Notes under the pieces: model-generated
Seen by the model: the letters and a program-made list of their open reading frames with translations, nothing else
Told to the model about the DNA's origin: nothing
Databases searched by the model: none
From: Primula veris
Taxonomy: Eukaryota; Streptophyta; Magnoliopsida; Ericales; Primulaceae
DNA: 64,000 bases
Reading direction: 5' to 3'
Assembly: GCA_963682055.1 (NCBI GenBank)
Contig: OY821744.1
Coordinates: forward strand, 7,790,835-7,854,834
Made by a program: the position numbers and the translations under genes
Part shown: positions 12,090 through 22,938 of the stretch, piece after piece
Layout of the letters: every line of letters begins with the position of its first letter
How positions within the stretch are numbered: position 1 is the first letter of the stretch

Positions 12090-12151
12090 ATTGGTATCAG
12101 AGCCAAGGCTCTTGCATATAAGAATCTAACGATTCTAGAGTTAAGATCCCG

Positions 12152-15100
12152 ATGGCTAACTTCCTTAATTTCACTTCCGCTATAGCTTCATCACCCAATA
12201 CTCCACCATATTTTGATGGGGTAAATTATTCATATTGGAAGGATAGGATGAGTATGTTCCTACAAAGCTATAATGTTAAACTTTGGATGACCATTAAGGT
12301 AGGATATACCGCACCTACATCCGAAAATAGCGAGAACCAAATCCCCGTAGAGGACCTAGATAATGCTCAACTAGAAGCCTACTCTACGAACGCCAAAGCG
12401 ATGTACGCTATTGTTTGTGCCGTTTCTCCTAACGAGTACAACAAAATTTCCGCTTGTAAAACCGCTAAGGGTATGTGGGATAAGCTAGTAGTTATGCACG
12501 AGGGAACTAACCAAGTTAAGGATTGCAAACTCCAACTTTTAGTTCATGACTACGAACTCTTTAAGATGAGCGAGGGAGAAACTATTTCCGATATGCTTGC
12601 TAGATTTACAACTATTACTAATGGATTAACATCTCTTGGTAAGTGTTTGTCTTGTATGGAAATGGTCTCAAAGGTGATTCGAAGCTTGCCAAAGGAATGG
12701 GAACCAAAGGTTACCGCAATTCAAGAGGCGCACGACATGAACACATACTCTCTTGATGCATTGACGGGTTCGCTCATTACACACGAGATCACCCTCAATA
12801 GTCACAAGCCAATCTCGAAAAAGAGGGAGATAGCTTTCAAAGGAACAACTTGTGACGAAAGCGATGAGCTATCCAATGACGACGAAAATTCAATGCAAAT
12901 CATTCGAATCGTCAAGGAAATCCTAAAGCTAAAGGACCAACGCAAACATAAAGGTAAATCGTCAAATAATTCAATTTATTCTAACGATTTTGTTTGCTAT
13001 ACATGTGGCAAGGAAGTACACATGGCGAGAGATTGCCTTAAGAATCGCAAGAGCAAAGGAAAGAAGAAGATATCCGCTTCAAGCTCTAGCGATAGCTCCG
13101 ACCAAGATGAAGTCGCTCACCTTGGTTGCTATATGGCCATGGAAGACAACAATGAGCCTAACCAATCGTCTTCAAGCGAAAGTGACCACTCAAGCAATAG
13201 TGACAACGATGAGGTAAAAGAATTTTCCCATGATGAATTAATTCATATGTGTGGAATTTATTCCGAAAAAGTTCCTAAGCTTGTAGAGAAGGTCAAATCT
13301 CTTAAAAAGATAAATTCTTCTCTCAATGAAGAAATAAGATCTTTAAAAAGAGATAAAAATGAAAATGAGTCTATTCCGAAATCGTCATTTTCTTTAAGTG
13401 ATATAGATGACGAAAAGGAAGACTTGAAAGATAAAAACAATGATCTCATTATTCAAAACGAGTCTTTACAAACCGAGATCAATTTTCTTAAAAATGAGAT
13501 GTCTAGACTTGCTAAAACTCTTTCAAAACTGTTGGCCCGTGTGCTAACCTTAGAGAGGGGGGGGGGGGGGGGGGGGGGGTGAATAAGGTTTATGGCGATT
13601 TTCGCCTAATTAAAATTCTAAGCAACTAACACCCAACTAATGAAATTCTAAGCTTAAGCGTTATAACAAGAGTTAAAGAATTGCTAGAATTACTTAACGC
13701 AAACAAGAAAATAAGCAATAAAATAAGTTGCGTAAAGTAAAAGTAAGGGAAAGGAATTGACACCGCGATTTATAGAGGTTCGGCAAACGCGCCTACGTCC
13801 TCTCCTCGGTACTACCAAGTATTTCACTAAAAATGTTCTTGCGGATATTACAAATCCTATTGAGCTCAATCGACCGATTGGCTCACCCTCTACCCGGGGT
13901 TCCTACTCTTGATACAAGTGCAAGAGAACACGTCTACGAGTCTATGACTCCCCCTCAATTTATGAGTACCCGAATGAAAAACCTAGAGCTTTTAAGCTTC
14001 ACTTGCTTACAAAGCCTCTACCCGTTCACTCGCTCACAATTGAGTTTATAAAACACTCGATACAAATTTAGTTACAAAAATGTAACTTCGCTCACGATTC
14101 TAATTGCTTCTTAAAAAGCTAATTGGTGAGTTGTTGATGATGATCGAGCTTGAATCTCCTTCTTCTTTGATTTCCTCTTTTTCGAATATTTTCACCAAAA
14201 TGGTGATAAATTGGGTTTTTATTGAAAGAGGTATTTGGATAATAGATTGGTATTTTGGAAGAGAGATTGAGCTTGTATATATAGACCAGAGGTCTGTTTT
14301 TCTGGGTTATGACCGTTAGAAGTGGTTGAAGCTGTTTTAAGCTATTTTCCAGAAAAAGCTGAAAAGCTGTTTTCGAATTCTGTAGAAAACGATCGGTCGT
14401 TTTCTACAGTCGATCGGTCGTTTTCCAGAAAACGATCGGTCGTTTCTGAGTTTCGATCGGTCGTTTTTTCGACGTGCTCTCTGGAAGAATTTGGACCAAA
14501 AACGATCGGTCGTTTTTGTCCAGTCGATCGGTCGTCTGTAATCCTGGTCTCGTAAATCTTCGAATGCTCATAACTTCTTCGTTTTAGCTCCGATTTTGGT
14601 TCCGCTTGAACCTATGGCTTCGTTATCGAATGCTCTATCATTTAAAGACCTGAAATATACGTTTTCTCTTCTTTGGAAAAGACAAGCATTATATCAACGA
14701 AATAGAGAAATCGTAAAATCGTAAAATCGTAAAATCGTAAAATCATTAAAAACATAATCAAGGTTATAATCAAAATCATTATTGAACTCTACGTTCAACA
14801 AAAACCATCTTCTTTAGATTGCGATTTATTAGAAAATTTTGAAGAGTTAAAGGATGCTTTCGATAAAGTTAAAAGCAAAAACAAGGTTTTAAGTTCTCAT
14901 GCTTTTAACTTAAATGACAAGGTCAAGGTTTTAGAAACCGAGAATGAATCGTTGAAAACTAAAAACAACGATCTTGTCATTTCCATTGAAAAACTTAATT
15001 TAACAATCTCAAAGTTTTCTAAAGGAAAAACCGTTTTAGATAACATTTTGAGTTGTCAAAAAGATGTCAATGATAAGAGCGGTTTAGGTTTTGATTGCAT

Positions 15101-15716
15101 TGGTTCTACTTCTAACAAAACCCGCTTCGTCAAAGCCTCTAATATTTCTAAAACTTCTACTCCGCCTAAACAAGAGGTTGTTTTTACCAAAAGGAGCACT
15201 TCCAAGATTTTTCAAAAATCTTTTAATGATAGGAAAGGTGTAGGTTTTCAAACCAAATCGGATGCTCCGAAAAACTTTTCCAAAACTACGTATAACTATC
15301 GTTATACTAAAAAGTCTAAGCATTGTGTGCATTGTAGTAGAAATGAGCATATTTCTTCGAGATGCCCTTATCGTTTCCATGTTAGTAGAAGCAATTTGAA
15401 ATGGGTAGTAAAGACCCGAGCCACTAACAATGTCGGACCCAAAAGAAATTGGGTACAAAAAGACAAAACTTGTGTTGTAGGTATCTCCATCCAAAAGGAG
15501 AAAATCGACAAGTGGTTGGCAAAACCGACAAAAGGTATCTCCATCCAAAAGGAGAAAATCAACAAATGGTTGGCAACGCCGACAAAAGCCGTGGAAGTCC
15601 CTAAGATCGACTCCACCATCAAGAAGGAAGTGCCATTAATCGACAAAGGTGGAAGGCATACCAACAAGTGGTACCACCTATTTGGAATCGGCAACGCTCA
15701 ATGCAAATGTCATTAG
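12152..15716 (+). pseudogene. Copia gag gene interrupted by a nested solo LTR
   Basis: Translation starts MANFLNFTSAIAS at 12152, shortly after the primer-binding site. The first part (to 13529) shows the Copia gag pattern: FDGVNYSYWKDRM near the start, a UBN2-type region around residues 60-200, a CCHC knuckle (CYTCGKEVHMARDC) near residue 283, then acidic and coiled-coil stretches. The inverted solo LTR at 13530-14800 plus a duplicated aaaac interrupts it. The remainder (14806-15716) stays in the same frame across the gap; by arithmetic the pre-insertion gene was 763 codons including stop. The second part has more coiled coil, another knuckle (CVHCSRNEHISSRC) and a tandemly repeated 18-22 residue segment with ISIQKEKI. 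As it stands the ORF ends at 13582 in the LTR's poly-G tract. Confidence 0.8.
13530..14800 (-). mobile_element. Solo LTR of a related Copia family, inverted
   Basis: A 1271-bp unit runs TGTTGGCC to GTTCAACA in opposite orientation to the host element, flanked by aaaac at 13525-13529 and 14801-14805. Its sequence is a diverged version of the host element's own LTR, including the poly-G (poly-C on the other strand) run and six inverted CGATCGGTCG motifs. No internal domain remains, so it is a solo LTR that formed after insertion into the gag gene. Confidence 0.85.
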
Positions 15717-16012
15717 CGAGCGGACTCGACCTCACATCACATATGCGGTATACTCTAATCTATTATTTACATATATGTGATTAGTTGGGTCGGGTATATG
15801 CATCATATTTACATTTTTCATGTTTTGGTTTTTCTTTAAAAACCCTCCACATAACCCCATATTTTTTTTTGTTATTGATTGCATTTTGATAATGCCAAAG
15901 GGGGAGAAAAATGATATATTTGGTGTATATGCGTTTTGTTAAAATGGAGGAGATATTTTTCTTGTATCTTGTAAAATCATCATTAGTTTGTCATAATCAA
16001 AATGGGGGAGAT

Positions 16013-17232
16013 TGTTGAACATAGAGTTCAATAATGATTTTGATTATTACTTTGATTATGCGTTTAATGATTTTACGATTTCGATGATATAAATCTTGTC
16101 TTGTCAAAAAATAGAAAACGTATATTTCAGGTCTTTAAATGATAGAGCATTCGATAACGAAGTCATAGGTTCAAGCGGAACCAAAATCGGAGCTAAAACG
16201 AAGGAGTTATGAGCATTCGAAGATTTACGGGACCAGGATTACAGTCGACCGATCGACTGGACAAAAACGACCGATCGTTTTTGGTCCAATTTCTTCCAGT
16301 GAGTCCAGTATAAAAACGACCGATCGTTTTCAGAAAACGACCGATCGTTTTCTGTAAAACGACCGATCGACTGTAGAAAACGACCGATCGTTTTCTGCAG
16401 TTTTCGAAAACAGCTTTTCAGCTTATTCTGGAAAAGAGCTGTTATAACCTTTCAACGGTCATAACCCAGAAAAATAGACTTTGCTGTTATAAAAACCACC
16501 CCAATCTCTCTCCTAAATTACCAATTACAATATCTATTAACATCCTTCAACCTCTCTCATAAAAACCCTAAAATCACCATTTTGGTGAATATATTCGAGA
16601 AAGAGGGAAATCAAAGAAAAGGAGATTCAAGCTCGATCATCATCAACAACTCACCAATTAGCTTTTTAAGAAGCAATTAGAATCGTGAGCGAAGTTACAT
16701 TTTTGTAACTAAATTTGTATCGAGTGTTTTATAAACTCAATTGTGAGCGAGTGAACGGGTAGAGGCTTTGTAAGCAAGTGAAGCTTAAAAGCTCTAGGTT
16801 TTTCATTCGGGTACTCATAAATTGAGGGGGAGTCGTAGACTCGTAGACGTGTTCTCTTGCACTTGTATTAAGAGTAGGAACCCCGGGTAGAGGGTGAGCC
16901 AATCGGTCGATTGAGCTCAATAGGATTTGTAATATCCGCAAGAACATTTTTAGTGAAATACTCGGTAGTACCGAGGAGAGGACGTAGGCGCGTTTGCCGA
17001 ACCTCTATAAATCGCGGTGTCAATTCCTTTCCCTTACTTTTACTTTACGCAACTTATTTTATTGCTTATTTTCTTGTTTGCGTTAAGTAATTCTAGCAAT
17101 TCTTTAACTCTTGTTATAACGCTTAAGCTTAGAATTGCATTAGTTGGGTGTTAGTTGCTTAGAATTTTAATTAGGCGAAAATCGCCATAAACCTTATTCA
17201 CCCCCCCTCTAAGGTTAGCACACGGGCCAACA
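16013..17232 (+). repeat. 3-prime LTR of the gag-only Copia element
   Basis: Same ends as the 5-prime LTR, but with six rather than nine CGAYCGRTCG motif copies and a much shorter C run near the end (about 17201-17207). Confidence 0.85.
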
Positions 17233-17237
17233 TACAA

Positions 17238-18550
17238 CAAAAATAAATATTCAAATATCTAATTCATATAATCTTTATCTTTAGAATCTTCTTGATTTAT
17301 TCATTTATCTCATATTGATCTAAATCTCCTTATCATACGAAATCTTTGTAGCTCCAGATTTGATCACAATCTTCATAGGTCAATTCGAGATAAACTTGCT
17401 TGAATATAGGAATTATTATTTACTTTGAAATAAACATATAAAACAATATATTTTCAAGATAAAATCTTTTTCAAATACAATCAAATAACTCCATATATAA
17501 ATCAAATCTATTTGAATAATTAATATATTTATATCAAAGTAGATGGAAACATGATAAAGACTAGCATAATAGTAGAAGATCTTGTTAGCACAATAAAAAA
17601 AAACAATATAATATCTTTTAAACTAAACTTCATATAATTCTTCATAGTACATTTCATTATTTATCACTTAAATATTCTCCAATATATAAAACTGAGTTTG
17701 TGCTTATATGAGAATATATCCTGCATATCTAAAACATAATTATCACATAATAATTATTAAAAGAATAATATGCAGTTAGACAATAATCCTGCATATCAGC
17801 AGGTTATGACTATGGTTGAAACTGATGTTGCAACTTCACAAGCATAAAATTGTATTATCAATATTTATTTAACTTATATTAATTTGCTCAAACCAATTGA
17901 CAACAAAGAGTTAACTATGCCAGAAATATGGTCCTAACACAATAGAAACGATTCAATCCAGACCGTAAACTAGCTTCTAAGCGCATATAGGTATCATTGT
18001 ATTATATACTGCATGATATATATTTTACGAAATTCATATGCCTATGCATGAGGTTTTGAATCTTGATACCCATCAAATTAATACACTGTTCATTAAACGA
18101 GTCAATGTTTTAAGAACATATACCAGTTTGACATTTGAAATAGTGACTTGACCAAACTAGACCGAACTTCATGAATCGGTCTAGAGTTGTTTTTCATTCA
18201 AATGGTATGTATATCATAATCATTTTATTGAAAACCGTATGAACGTCGGATTAGATTTATTTTATGATATATCCATAAAAAAATTATCATGTGCGCGTTC
18301 AACGGGCCAAACGTTGTTGTGTGGTTATATCTGATATAATTTGTGGCTTCACTCCCGGATAGCTCATTCATTAGAGTAATTTGTGTATACAAGTTTAAAG
18401 ATTATTCCATCTGACAACAACTAATGAACTTATAAACTTGTGGGGCACAAACTGAAAGAAACTACACTTCAGCTTGATCAGGTTAAATTTATAGCAGAAT
18501 GTGCGGGCACCTGCAAAATTGTGTCAAAACGATCAATATTGTTAATATAA
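17238..18550. other. AT-rich region, possibly old Copia LTR remnant then intergenic
   Basis: No ORF is visible. The first 600 bp may be the rest of the minus-strand Copia LTR split by the gag-only element. A gttgaaactgatgttgcaac word near 17817 echoes the gttgcaa-rich words near 10400-10440, but this could not be confirmed by eye. Confidence 0.35.
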
Positions 18551-18875
18551 GAGCATCTACATCTATCTCTTTAAAATCCAATTTCTTCAAAATTTGAAGA
18601 GTTAATCTTAAAAAAACTCATCACTTCTCACTCAAATTCAACTCTCCATTTTTAAAGATGACCATCTTGAATGTTTATAAGTAGAGAGTGAAATGGTTCC
18701 CTTCAAACACTAAAAGGCAACATCACGTGGATACCAATTTAATTCATGTGTCCATTTTAACTCCAAAAAATAATTAGATGTTAATATAGAAGATGTTTTA
18801 GAGATATTGAAACTAAAAAGTGCACTTTTCACTCTCCATTGTGATAAAATTATGAAAAGATTGATACAAATGCTC
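18551..18875. mobile_element. MITE with GAGCAT ends (Harbinger/Tourist-like)
   Basis: The left end is GAGCATCTACATC and the right end is GATACAAATGCTC, which form imperfect inverted repeats. Both ends are flanked by the trinucleotide taa (18548-18550 and 18876-18878), matching the 3-bp target duplication of PIF/Harbinger MITEs. Length is 325 bp and there is no coding capacity. Confidence 0.6.
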
Positions 18876-19369
18876 TAAGGTTGCAGTTTGACATAAGCGG
18901 ACGGTTTGTTCGTTGCATAGAATATTAGAGCCTATATATGATCGGAATATCGAAAGTAACACGAGTTTGTCAGCCGCTAACAGATGATTGTGTATGACGA
19001 GTACATCGTGCCTAGCTAAAAGAGAATTTAATGTGATGACCCGGATTTATGAGAAGAGAGATATGTGATACAGTGTATTGTGCGACATCCTGATCACAAC
19101 GCCTAGACATGAAAATAAGCAGTATGCTTTTGTGTATTTAAGCTTAAAAGTTCTACTTTTGTCACATCGTCTTTGTTTTTACAGGCTCATCACATCGCCT
19201 ACACATGAAAATAAGGAGTACCTTTGATTTTTTAGAAATCAACCACGACTTTTATAAGATATTGTCTTGCCAATCCTTTACGAGAACAATTGAGAAAATA
19301 AATTGCATACCAAAATAATGAGATCATAGTCCGTATAGATAATGAATATTAAGCAGAATTAGACGCAAA

Positions 19370-19660
19370 ATATTTTTTAGTATATAATATACTATTATAC
19401 ACTTCCATTTATATACCTAACTGCATTAATTAGAATTTGAAGTAAGGCGATTGACACTAAAAATGAACATGGATACTAAAATACGCACATTCATGAACCC
19501 GTGCCTCTATAAATCAGATAAACTTTAAACAAAAAGTATATGTAAAAACTAACATTTAAAGAATTCGTTCAAAACGTATTAAGAACTATTATTGCTGAGT
19601 TTGAAACTATATTGACTAAAGCAGATTGTGCCTAAAATAGTACAAACTTATTTTAAGGGT
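19370..19660 (+). other. Second orphan promoter-like block of the thionin-like family
   Basis: This is similar to 2110-2450: a near-copy of tcatgaaccaatgcct, a tataaatca box near 19508, then aaactttaaacaaaaagtat, without a following coding exon. It lies about 0.9 kb upstream of the working gene at 20370, which has its own closer TATA box. Confidence 0.4.
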
Positions 19661-19739
19661 AAATTTTGGATTGTACCATGAAAACAAAAGTATTTAAGGA
19701 TTGATCTATGAAACTGAAACTAATTAAGGATTGATCCAT

Positions 19740-20035
19740 TTTCCCTAACTAACCAATAAAAATGTAAAAAATCAGAAAAAATGAAAAAATTCCAGAAAAT
19801 AAAAATACAAAAATAAAAAAATAAAAAAATATGAAAAAATCCAAAAAAAAATAAAAGAGGCAAAACCCCGAAAAGACACGACTTGTTTTTTTAAAAATCC
19901 CAAAAAATCCCAAAAAATCCCAAAAAATCAACAAAAATCTAAAATCAACAAAAATCCAAATACGTAAAAAAAAAAAAAACAGTCTGAAAACGTAAAAAAA
20001 AACAGTCTGAAAACGTAAAAAAAACAGTCTCAAAA
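19740..20035. repeat. A-rich low-complexity tract
   Basis: Nearly pure purine/A-rich DNA with short tandem words such as aaaatccc (three times near 19898-19928) and aacgtaaaaaaa with cagtctgaa. The long minus-strand ORF here is phenylalanine-rich and is an artefact of composition. Confidence 0.7.
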
Positions 20036-20261
20036 CAGTTATTGTACATATATTTATAGCAGTAAATCTCAAATGTCCATTATTAAGAATTAACACAATT
20101 AAACACAGAATCACTCTTAGTATGATACATTTCCATTCATGTCTATATATATATACTTCGAATTAGAATTTCAACTAAAAACGTTATCTAATTGTATGAC
20201 ATTAATGATGAGAATATATTTATATATTAATTAAATACACAACTTCATGAACCAATGCCTC

Positions 20262-20269
20262 TATAAATA
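20262..20269 (+). promoter_or_regulatory. TATA box of thionin-like gene at 20370
   Basis: The word tataaata lies about 100 bp before the ATG, following a conserved tcatgaaccaatgcct block. Spacing matches the sister gene at 3758. Confidence 0.6.
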
Positions 20270-20369
20270 AATAAAAATGTTAAACAAAAAGTATACATAC
20301 AAGCATATCCGCTTAATTCCAAGAGGAGATAGAATTAAGTCTCTCATTCTTATTTAATCGCCAAAAAAT

Positions 20370-20883
20370 ATGGGTCGCTCTAACATAGGTGGTTTAAAAG
20401 CTCTCCTCGTGAGTATGCTTATGATTTTTGTTGTTTTGGCAAGTGGTTCCGAGTATGTCGACCCTAATGTTAAAGACGCATATGGCGACATCGCTAACTG
20501 CATAACCGCTTATATGATGGATAAGTGCTCAAAGTTTGCACAAGGTAAATTGAATAATTCTTTTTTATGCTTAAAAAGAAACATTCGCGCTTTGTTTATA
20601 GCACAATGTTGTAGAACAAGACTTAATTTGTAAAGTAAATCTACAAAGGATCCTGTATGTTTCTCATGTTACAACACTATTTATAAAAAAAAGCTTATAT
20701 GTACGTATTCTTAAATAGTATAAAAAAATTTGGTCCATTGTTTGAAATTTGAACAAAGTTACAAATCTGATCTATTTGGTAAGTCTTTCTAGCTAATCAT
20801 TTTTCGTTTTTGCTACAGATTCACCCGAACTAAAAGCATGCGCAGAAGCATGTGTAAATGCATGTATTCCGAAGCAGCCTTGA
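20370..20883 (+). CDS. Thionin-like secreted cysteine-rich peptide
   Basis: Exons 20370-20544 and 20819-20883 join in phase across a GT-AG intron to give 79 residues. Residues 1-26 are a signal peptide almost identical to that of the dead gene at 1045. The mature part has five cysteines (C44, C53, C66, C70, C74). The second cysteine of the 3758 paralogue is tyrosine here, leaving an odd number, so either one cysteine is free or the peptide dimerises. The C-terminal half is CAEACVNAC followed by IPKQP. A damaged alternative terminal exon lies downstream at 21284. The family assignment to thionin-like peptides is from cysteine spacing and size; function is not known. Confidence 0.7.
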
Positions 20884-21283
20884 GGTATTCATGCTTTCCA
20901 TCGACGTACGGCGTACCCTCTCCTATATCATGAAATATGTTTTCTAATTTAAATAATCATATTGTGTAGTCATACCTTTTATAATTAAAAAAATGAAAAT
21001 GTGTGCGTGTGAAAGTTTTTTATGAGTGAATTTTTTTTATTTTTTATTTGTTATTTGCATAACTTTTTTCGACATATGAAAAAAGTGGTTTAATTGTTCT
21101 GGTGTCCTTCGGACTAATACATTATTAGTCTTTGTCTTGAGGAACTTTGAGAAAACAATAATAGTAGCTATATTGCAACAAGTAATTGATATTAACGCTT
21201 TTTGTTCGATTGTTTGAGCAAAGTCATATGTTTGGTCTTTTTGGTTAATTAGTCTTTCTAATCACTTCTTATTTTTGTTGCAG

Positions 21284-21343
21284 ATGCACAAGAAATGAAA
21301 CCTTGCTTAATTATAAGCATTTGTAAAAGCATGCTACAAATAA
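21284..21343 (+). pseudogene. Decayed alternative terminal exon of the thionin-like gene at 20370
   Basis: After a TTTTTGTTGCAG acceptor the sequence matches the alternative exon at 4700, but a 4-bp insertion after the first cysteine codon shifts the frame. The conserved last cysteine and stop are out of frame, and translation would run on for several more codons. If used, the product would lack the normal C-terminal half. Confidence 0.5.
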
Positions 21344-21647
21344 GAGGCTATTTTACATGAGTCTTTGTTTTGTTGTTTTTTCTTGGGATAGTTGATGGTA
21401 TTATATATATATATATGCTTCATAATCTATATGATATGAATGTACTTTTTGGATGTGCTCCTACTTCCCTCCTTTTTTTGCAAGTTAATATTTCCTTAAG
21501 TTGTGTTTTTTTACTTCACAAAATATTTGTAAATAAGGGTTAGATCACTTAATTAATTGGTAAATTATATTAAAATGTTGTCGGTACAAAGATATATATC
21601 AACCAAAAATTAGGGGTTCATCCGCCCTTTCTATGCTTAAAATCAGG

Positions 21648-21720
21648 GGCGAACCAACATGATTTTTTGAGGATCATGGTGTAAAAAATATATTGAATAG
21701 AACATAAAATAAATAAGGTC
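21648..21720. mobile_element. hAT-type terminal fragment
   Basis: The words aggggcgaacc and gatcatggtgtaaa match the left part of the hAT-like insert at 52906 (aggggcagaacc, gtcatggtgtaaa). Only about 70 bp is recognisable and there is no matching second end. Confidence 0.35.
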
Positions 21721-21760
21721 TATTAGTTTTGTTACTCTTCATTGACATCTAAGCCACTAT

Positions 21761-22455
21761 TTTTCTAGTCAAATCACATCCATTTATCGCAAAACTTGGC
21801 TCGTCGGATTCACATACAAAATCACGATCGCACCTAAAACTGAAAATACCGAGTTTTCACTAAGAACATCTCAAAAACACCTAAACAATACCAATACGGT
21901 TCGAAAAGGTGCTCTTATCGACCTTTGTCACTTCGAATCCAAAATGCAACAAACTCCCTCATCCCCTGACGTCAAATAAACACTCGTTACGAACCTCTCA
22001 AAAAGTCCTACAACTCCAAAAAACCCTCATCTAAATCCATTTTTTTAAACTCTCGTTATATCCTGATCAATCTGACACGAAAGCACAACAAAAAGTCACC
22101 TTAAAGGCTAAACCTCCCTTTTAGTCAAATCAATTTCATTTTTCGCAAAACTTGTTTTGCTGGATCCACATACAAAATCACCATCGCACCCAGAGCCGAA
22201 ATACCGAGTTTTCACATAGAACATCTCAAAAACACCGATACGGTTCAAAAACATGCTCTTCCCGACCTTTGTCACTTCGAATCCAAAATGCAACCAAATC
22301 CCTCACTCCCTCACGTTAAACAAACACTCGTCACAAACCTCTCAAAATTCCCTACACACCCATCAAAACCCCGTCTAAATCCATCCGTTTAAACTCACGC
22401 TACACCCCGATCAATCCAACAAGAAAGCACACCAAAAAAGCCAAAAACTCACCTC
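21761..22455. repeat. Tandem duplication of about 345 bp upstream of histone H1
   Basis: Two diverged direct copies lie at about 21761-22118 and 22119-22455. Each runs from agtcaaatca through cgcaaaactt, acaaaatcac, ccgagttttcac, acctttgtcacttcgaatcc and caaacactcg to cctcaaag. The second half of the downstream copy is also included in the H1 segmental duplication at 27326. Confidence 0.7.
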
Positions 22456-22622
22456 AAAGACTTAAAACCTCTCCTTCACATCCCAAATTCCCATCCCAAT
22501 CCAAGTCACGCTAATTTAGACAACCACAGCCGTTGATTAAATCCAATCCAACGAACACAATTCAAACGCATCAAAAAACCAAGTGATCCGCGTGCCTACA
22601 CAACACGCCAATAAGACACCGC

Positions 22623-22628
22623 CACGTG
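22623..22628 (+). promoter_or_regulatory. G-box/ABRE core upstream of histone H1
   Basis: CACGTG within GCCACGTGTC, about 180 bp before the ATG, with a tatttaaat TATA-like word near 22666. This is the usual core of abscisic-acid-responsive promoters and fits a stress-inducible H1. The duplicate has the same box at 27607-27612. Confidence 0.6.
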
Positions 22629-22802
22629 TCAGGAAAACACTCGATCACAATTCCTATTCCCCTCTATTTAAATCATACCACAATCTTCAAATAAAATTCA
22701 TATTATCATAAAAATACACACTTATCTGAGATCTAATAAGTCTATAAATTCTGTATTAGCTAAATCTAATTTCGATATTATTAGTAATTAATTAATTAAT
22801 AG

Positions 22803-22888
22803 ATGGCAAATGAGGAGTCTGTTGTTACGAAGAAGCCAAGAGCTGTTACTAAACCTTCTCCTTCTCACCCTCCCTATGCTGAGGTTTT

Positions 22889-22938
<50 letters not shown>

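Larger units (their letters stand above)
10793..17232 (+). mobile_element. Gag-only Copia LTR retrotransposon
   Basis: A 6440-bp element is flanked by tacaa on both sides (10788-10792 and 17233-17237). The LTRs are 10793-12089 and 16013-17232, both running TGTTGAAC to GGCCAACA. The primer-binding site TTGGTATCAGAGCC (12091-12104) follows the 5-prime LTR, and a polypurine tract AAAATGGGGGAG precedes the 3-prime LTR. A second aaagggggag motif lies near 15897, as in Sirevirus-type Copia elements. The only coding region is gag; no protease, integrase, reverse transcriptase or RNase H motif is present, so it must rely on a partner. Outside repeat arrays the LTRs differ at under about ten sites in 1.2 kb, so the insertion looks young. 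Confidence 0.85.

Noticed and set aside
14104..14555. Two plus-strand ORFs after the gag ORF
   Set aside because: They lie wholly inside the inverted solo LTR and read its non-coding DNA and motif array.
15084..15694. Long minus-strand ORFs opposite the gag gene
   Set aside because: They are reverse shadows of the lysine/serine-rich gag reading frame.
19749..20114. 121-residue phenylalanine-rich minus-strand ORF
   Set aside because: It comes from an A-rich low-complexity tract on the plus strand.
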